This document shows, one piece after another, positions 60,379-64,000 of a stretch of DNA of 64,000 bases. How positions within the stretch are numbered: position 1 is the first letter of the stretch; each line of letters starts with the position of its first letter. Location of the stretch: contig NZ_CP029186.1 of assembly GCF_003096035.1 (NCBI RefSeq), positions 509,001-573,000 of the forward strand, written 5' to 3'. Below the pieces are notes generated by a model that worked only from the letters and a program-made list of their open reading frames with translations, did no database searches and was not told where the DNA came from. Position numbers and translations under genes: made by a program. The DNA is from Flavobacterium album. GTDB lineage: Bacteria > Bacteroidota > Bacteroidia > Flavobacteriales > Flavobacteriaceae.

Positions 60379-60459
60379 AAAAAAAATGGTTTGGCTGCAT
60401 ATATTCTTTGGTACAATATTTGAAATATTTTATATATATTTACAAAATCAATCACCACT

Positions 60460-60794
60460 ATGTCAAAAAATACTTTTATATTACCTTACTGCTGTTCTGT
60501 TTGTTTTCGCTTGGCGCTAAAGCCCAGGAAAACAAAGGGGTTGCTGCTGCCGGCAAGGAAGCTATAGAGGGATTGAACATTTACCCCAACCCTGCAACTT
60601 CCGACAGGATTTACATCACTTCCAAGTCATCTCAAAGCAAGGATGTGGAGATCTACGATGTGCTTGGTAAGAAAATACTGCAAAGCACCCTTTCCGGAAA
60701 AGAACTTAACATCACAAGCCTTACTCCGGGTGTTTACATCATCAAAGTTAAAGAAGGTGATGCCTCTGCCACCCGCAAACTGATCGTTAAGTAA
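60460..60794 (+). CDS. Bare T9SS sorting-domain protein, start interrupted by A-tract frameshift
   Basis: About 110 aa. The coding frame has a signal peptide (KKYFYITLLLFCLFSLGAKA then Q) and, directly after a short linker, a complete type A T9SS domain (IEGLNIYPNPATSDRIYITS ... LTPGVYIIKVKEGD), with no cargo domain. The only well-placed ATG (60460, after a TATATTTA box at 60435-60442) is out of frame: ATGTC is followed by six A and TAC; seven A would give MSKKYFYIT in frame. The only in-frame start without a shift is a TTG at 60408, upstream of the probable promoter. Either sequence error, pseudogene or slippage-controlled gene. Confidence 0.62.
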
Positions 60795-60877
60795 TTAACT
60801 TACTTAACACGAAGTTAACTCGCTGATAAAAATGTCTTAATTTTACTACGGGCTTTTCTATTGAACTAAAATGTTCC

Positions 60878-60885
60878 TATATTTG
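60878..60885 (+). promoter_or_regulatory. TAnnTTTG -7 box for the T9SS cargo gene
   Basis: TATATTTG, 37 bp before the ATG at 60922; TTG at 60861-60863 is too close (14 bp). Confidence 0.5.
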
Positions 60886-60921
60886 TACAGGAGAAATATC
60901 AAAAAATTAAAAACTAACGAC

Positions 60922-61953
60922 ATGAAAAAAATCTACACTTTAACATTATTAATGGCCGCCGGACTATCGTTCGGGCAGACATTTGACGCCTTTACAGGTA
61001 CAGGACCCCTGACCGCAAATGGATGGACACACCATAGTGGATCGGCTTCTGATCAGGTAACAATACTTACTACATCAAGTGATAGTGGCAATAGCCTATA
61101 TTACCCTGGCCTTGCAGCATCTACCGGAAATCGTATCGCTATTGCAGCAGGAAATAATGAAGATTTAAATAAGCCACTTGCGACACCTGTTACTGAAGGT
61201 TCTGTTTACTATTCTGCACTTATAAAAGTTCAAAACACTACAGGCTTAAACGAAAATGGAGTAGCAGGCGACTACTTTCTTGGTTTTACAGTAAATACAG
61301 GTAATGGCATGGCTCCAAATCCTGAAGTTACCGCTTTTTATGGCCGTCTTTACGTGAAAAAAGGGACTGCTGAAAACACTGTGAATATTGGTGTTTTAAA
61401 CACAAGCGGCGGAACTGTTGCTCCATCTTATGTTGCAACTAATTTTGCAGTTAACACTACGTTGTTTGTAGTTGTAAAATATGAATTTGCAACCAATACT
61501 GCTACTCTATGGGTAAACCCTACACCTGGAAGTACAGAAACAGCTGGTACAACAAATGCAACAGGAAGTTCTGCAGCGCCAACAATCCTGGGCGGGATGT
61601 TTATAAGAGAAGGCGGTAACGGCACTGCCGGAACTGGAAACATAGAAATTGACGAATTAAGGGCAGGCACTACATTTGCGGGTGTAACCCCAACAGGAAC
61701 TGCCGGAGTTAAAGAGAGTGCAATCGCAGGCCTTAAAGTATATCCTAACCCATTGACAGGAAACATACTTAATATCACATCTAACGCTAATGCTGCAAAA
61801 ACAGTTGCGATATATGACGTTCTTGGAAAACAGGTTATAAACACTACAACTTCTAATACAAGCATCAACGTAAGCAGCCTTACAAGCGGTGTTTATATGG
61901 TAAAAATCACTGAAGAAGGCAAAACAGCTACTAAGAAGTTAGTAGTTCAATAA
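60922..61953 (+). CDS. T9SS-exported protein with beta-sandwich domain
   Basis: 343 aa from the ATG at 60922; an upstream in-frame start would lie on the -7 box. Signal peptide (YTLTLLMAAGLSFGQ). Residues about 20-255 form a beta-rich, Gly/Thr/Asn-rich domain (VYYSALIKVQNTTGLNENGV, DYFLGFTVNTGNG, VVVKYEFATNTATLWVNP) with the look of a lectin/concanavalin-like sandwich. The C-terminal about 75 residues are a type A T9SS domain (IAGLKVYPNPLTGNILNITS) closely similar to that of the bare sorting-domain protein before it. Confidence 0.85.
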   Translation: MKKIYTLTLLMAAGLSFGQTFDAFTGTGPLTANGWTHHSGSASDQVTILTTSSDSGNSLYYPGLAASTGNRIAIAAGNNEDLNKPLATPVTEGSVYYSALIKVQNTTGLNENGVAGDYFLGFTVNTGNGMAPNPEVTAFYGRLYVKKGTAENTVNIGVLNTSGGTVAPSYVATNFAVNTTLFVVVKYEFATNTATLWVNPTPGSTETAGTTNATGSSAAPTILGGMFIREGGNGTAGTGNIEIDELRAGTTFAGVTPTGTAGVKESAIAGLKVYPNPLTGNILNITSNANAAKTVAIYDVLGKQVINTTTSNTSINVSSLTSGVYMVKITEEGKTATKKLVVQ

Positions 61954-61972
61954 TCTTCTCAAACATATTTGG

Positions 61973-62000
61973 AAAAGCACTGCTTCGGCGGTGCTTTTTT
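61973..62000 (+). terminator. Terminator of the T9SS cargo gene
   Basis: AAAAGCACTGC and GCGGTGCTTTT pair (11 bp, one G-T) around a TTCG tetraloop, followed by TT. Confidence 0.9.
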
Positions 62001-62006
62001 ATTTTG

Positions 62007-62014
62007 TATTTTTG
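62007..62014 (+). promoter_or_regulatory. TAnnTTTG -7 box for the LuxE-like gene
   Basis: TATTTTTG, 15 bp before the TTG start at 62029. It rules out start codons inside the preceding terminator. Confidence 0.5.
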
Positions 62015-62028
62015 CCAAAACTTCCGCA

Positions 62029-63009
62029 TTGATTACTTCCTCCGACATATTTGCCATTTCTTCCAAAAAAGAGTTTGAGAAGATCACCTTAAAGGTTTTC
62101 CGCCACCAGTACGATAACAATACCGTTTATCGTGATTTTTGCGGCTTCCTGAATAAGAATAAACAGAATGTAAAGTCGGTAAAGGATATCCCTTTTCTCC
62201 CGATACAGTTTTTTAAGACGCATGATGTACTGAGCTCCCGGGAACCTGTACAGACAACATTTACCAGCAGCGGCACCACCGGGATGACAACCAGCCGCCA
62301 TCTGGTAACCGACATTAACTATTACGAGCAGAGCTTCCGGTTGGCGTTCTCACAGTTTTATGGCAATATAGAGAATTATGCTGTTTTAGCGCTGCTGCCC
62401 TCCTATCTGGAACGCGAAGGGTCATCGTTAATTTATATGGTGGAAGACCTCATACAGGGCTCTAATAACCCTGACAGCGGCTTTTACCTGCACAACTACG
62501 ATGAACTCATTGCAAAGCTTACAAAGCTGGATTCCGAGGGCCAGAATGTATTACTTATAGGAGTTACCTATGCGCTTCTCGATCTTATTGAAAAGCAGGA
62601 TTTCAACCTGAAGAACACCATCATAATGGAGACCGGCGGTATGAAAGGCCGTCGCCGTGAGATGATCCGCGAAGAGCTGCACGAAGTGTTATGTAAAGGC
62701 TTTGGTGTGGGCGAGATCCATTCTGAGTACGGGATGACGGAGCTGCTGTCGCAGGCCTATTCCCTGGGCAACGGCATTTTTGAGTGCCCACCCTGGATGG
62801 ACATCCTTATCCGGGATACCGAGGATGCATTGACGTATGTCGATTATGGAAAAACCGGCGGCATCAACGTGATCGATCTCGCTAATATAAATTCCTGCTC
62901 TTTTATCGCTACACAGGACCTCGGAAAAAAATATACTAACCAGTCGTTTGAAGTGCTGGGCCGCTTTGATAACTCAGATATACGGGGATGTAATTTGATG
63001 GTGGTGTAG
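62029..63009 (+). CDS. LuxE/PaaK-like acyl-protein synthetase family protein
   Basis: About 326 aa from the TTG at 62029 (LITSSDIFAISSKKEFEKIT); the frame extends further upstream but only through a terminator and promoter. The adenylate-forming signature FTSSGTTGMTTSRH is at about residues 73-86, with the later MTELLSQAYSLGNGIFECPP segment typical of the LuxE domain. LuxE activates fatty acids as acyl-AMP and transfers them; Bacteroidota homologues without lux genes have no settled role. Single-gene unit. Confidence 0.85.
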   Translation: MITSSDIFAISSKKEFEKITLKVFRHQYDNNTVYRDFCGFLNKNKQNVKSVKDIPFLPIQFFKTHDVLSSREPVQTTFTSSGTTGMTTSRHLVTDINYYEQSFRLAFSQFYGNIENYAVLALLPSYLEREGSSLIYMVEDLIQGSNNPDSGFYLHNYDELIAKLTKLDSEGQNVLLIGVTYALLDLIEKQDFNLKNTIIMETGGMKGRRREMIREELHEVLCKGFGVGEIHSEYGMTELLSQAYSLGNGIFECPPWMDILIRDTEDALTYVDYGKTGGINVIDLANINSCSFIATQDLGKKYTNQSFEVLGRFDNSDIRGCNLMVV

Positions 63010-63068
63010 GAATTATTGATTTTATTTTACCGAATCACTTGTCGGGAATTCCTTATTTATGAAGCTTT

Positions 63069-63076
63069 TATTTTTG
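63069..63076 (+). promoter_or_regulatory. TAnnTTTG -7 box for the FN3 protein gene
   Basis: TATTTTTG, 42 bp before the ATG at 63119. The 5' leader in between contains a hairpin TTAAATGTTGAG ... CTCAAACATTAA. Confidence 0.5.
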
Positions 63077-63118
63077 TTAAATGTTGAGTAGATTTGCTCA
63101 AACATTAAAAAAGCTTTT

Positions 63119-64000
63119 ATGAATAAAATAATTACTTTAAGAAATCTGCTCAGCCTCATTTTTTGTATCAGCATTTTTGCCAATGCAAAAGCCAACACAA
63201 TTGCTCTTCCGTTAGATGCACCCGTAGCAACCGAAGCGACTGATATTACATTCCATAGCTTCACAGCGCATTGGAATGAAGTGGCCGGAGCAGACAACTA
63301 TATAATTGAGATCAGCACAAGTAGTGATTTCTCTACAATCCTGCCCGGTTGGAATGACTGGCTAATTTGGGGAACATCACAGGAAGTACATAATCTTACC
63401 GGCACTACTACCTATTATTACCGGGTGGTCGCTGTTTCCGGTAATACATTTTCTGCCTATTCAAATATTATTGAAGTGACAACAGGCTGTGGGCCGTTTA
63501 TTTATGCCGCAGACAATATTGATGAATATTGCGGTGTTACGACAATAGGAGATTTGCCGTTATCGCTAAATGATTATCATTGGTATTTATCCGAAACCGG
63601 AGGGGAGCCTTTGACCGCAGAGACCGTAATCCCTTCAGGAATAATTTACTACACAAACTACTATGACAATTGCGAAAGTCCAAGGCAGCCCTACCTGGCG
63701 CAAATAACAATAGCAGACACCCCTGTGATCGAAGATAATGAAGTGGCAGTATGCCATAGCGGCACTGTTGACGATATAACGCCTGAAGGGTCGGGTTATA
63801 AATGGTATGCCGATGCTGCAAGCGGGACGGCACTTGCGGGCGGGACGGCGCTTGCCAACGGCACCTTATACGTATCGCGGGTAGCAGGCAATTGTGAAAG
63901 CGAACGGGTAGCCATAATGGTTGAAATTGCGAACCCTGCTGTACCACAAGGCGAACAACAACAAACATTCATTACCGGAGAAGCGCTTTCGGACGTTGAG
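63119..64000 (+). CDS. Exported fibronectin type III protein (partial, runs off the window)
   Basis: 294 residues visible, 3' end missing. Signal peptide (LRNLLSLIFCISIFANAKA). Residues about 33-120 are a fibronectin type III domain (APVATEATDITFHSFTAHWN, YYYRVVAVSGNTFSAYSNII). Then follow short Cys-containing Ig-like repeats seen in Bacteroidota adhesins (SLNDYHWYLSETGGEPL, EGSGYKWYADAASGTALAGG). Such proteins usually end in a T9SS domain, which would lie beyond the window. Probably a surface adhesin-like protein. Confidence 0.82.
   Translation, partial: MNKIITLRNLLSLIFCISIFANAKANTIALPLDAPVATEATDITFHSFTAHWNEVAGADNYIIEISTSSDFSTILPGWNDWLIWGTSQEVHNLTGTTTYYYRVVAVSGNTFSAYSNIIEVTTGCGPFIYAADNIDEYCGVTTIGDLPLSLNDYHWYLSETGGEPLTAETVIPSGIIYYTNYYDNCESPRQPYLAQITIADTPVIEDNEVAVCHSGTVDDITPEGSGYKWYADAASGTALAGGTALANGTLYVSRVAGNCESERVAIMVEIANPAVPQGEQQQTFITGEALSDVE

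Noticed and set aside
60408..60459. TTG at 60408 as the start of the bare T9SS protein
   Set aside because: It precedes the likely -7 box (60435-60442), gives an N-terminus (VQYLKYFIYIYK) that spoils the signal peptide, and follows the terminator of the preceding gene. A frameshift at the A tract fits better.
61969..62028. An upstream start for the LuxE-like gene (EKHCFGGAFLF)
   Set aside because: These codons are the TTCG-loop terminator of the preceding gene followed by a -7 box, so they would not be in the transcript.

Overview
The window looks like chromosomal DNA of a flavobacterium-like member of the Bacteroidota, of moderate GC. The indications are promoters of the TTG / TAnnTTTG type instead of sigma-70 boxes, almost no Shine-Dalgarno sequences, type IX secretion (T9SS) C-terminal sorting domains on secreted proteins, TonB-dependent receptors with a carboxypeptidase-like regulatory domain, DnaE with a fused proofreading exonuclease, and several families typical of the phylum (DUF4407, DUF6252, LytTR systems, BlaR-like M56 peptidases). 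Most genes are ordinary core functions. No transposase, integrase, phage structural cluster or CRISPR array was seen.

Layout. 0.2-6 kb: LacI-type regulator, divergent from a pair of Tat-exported ferritin-like proteins; zinc-ribbon membrane protein; tRNA-Leu; M20 dipeptidase. 6-14.4 kb: WG-repeat protein, ECF sigma factor with putative anti-sigma partner, endonuclease V-like protein, BlaI repressor with two M56 sensor peptidases, DUF4407 protein. 14.6-24 kb: mostly minus-strand housekeeping genes (cyclase/DUF4260/MmcQ operon, ruvC-hemW, DUF58, Old Yellow Enzyme with divergent HxlR regulator, thioredoxin) and tRNA-Asp. 24-32 kb: dnaE, RRM protein, rpsP-rimM, TrmN6-like methyltransferase. 32-38.5 kb: complete tripartite RND efflux operon. 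39-45.8 kb: glutaryl-CoA dehydrogenase-like gene, DUF3050, an AT-rich beta-helix (tailspike-like) gene bounded by a 52-bp perfect direct repeat, and an M43 metalloprotease. 45.9-49.2 kb: LytS/LytTR two-component pair followed by a second M43 protease. 49.2-54.1 kb: minus-strand ferredoxin, ferredoxin reductase, NifU and Mrp genes, then an alkyltransferase-like protein, LysE-type exporter and TrmB. 54.2-62 kb: PhoR/PhoB-like pair divergent from a TonB receptor, a beta-helix lipoprotein, a bare T9SS sorting domain protein and a T9SS cargo. 62-64 kb: LuxE-like protein and the start of an FN3-containing exported protein.

The main unexplained signals are the 52-bp repeat-bounded tailspike gene; several families of intergenic palindromes, some of which have become the coding ends of genes (RuvC C-terminus, HemW N-terminus, flippase C-terminus, HxlR C-terminus); a 30-bp perfect inverted repeat built from heptamers; the receptor/lipoprotein/bare-sorting-domain locus next to a PhoB-like regulator, with an apparent A-tract frameshift at the start of the small protein; and a LytTR pair sandwiched between two paralogous secreted proteases.
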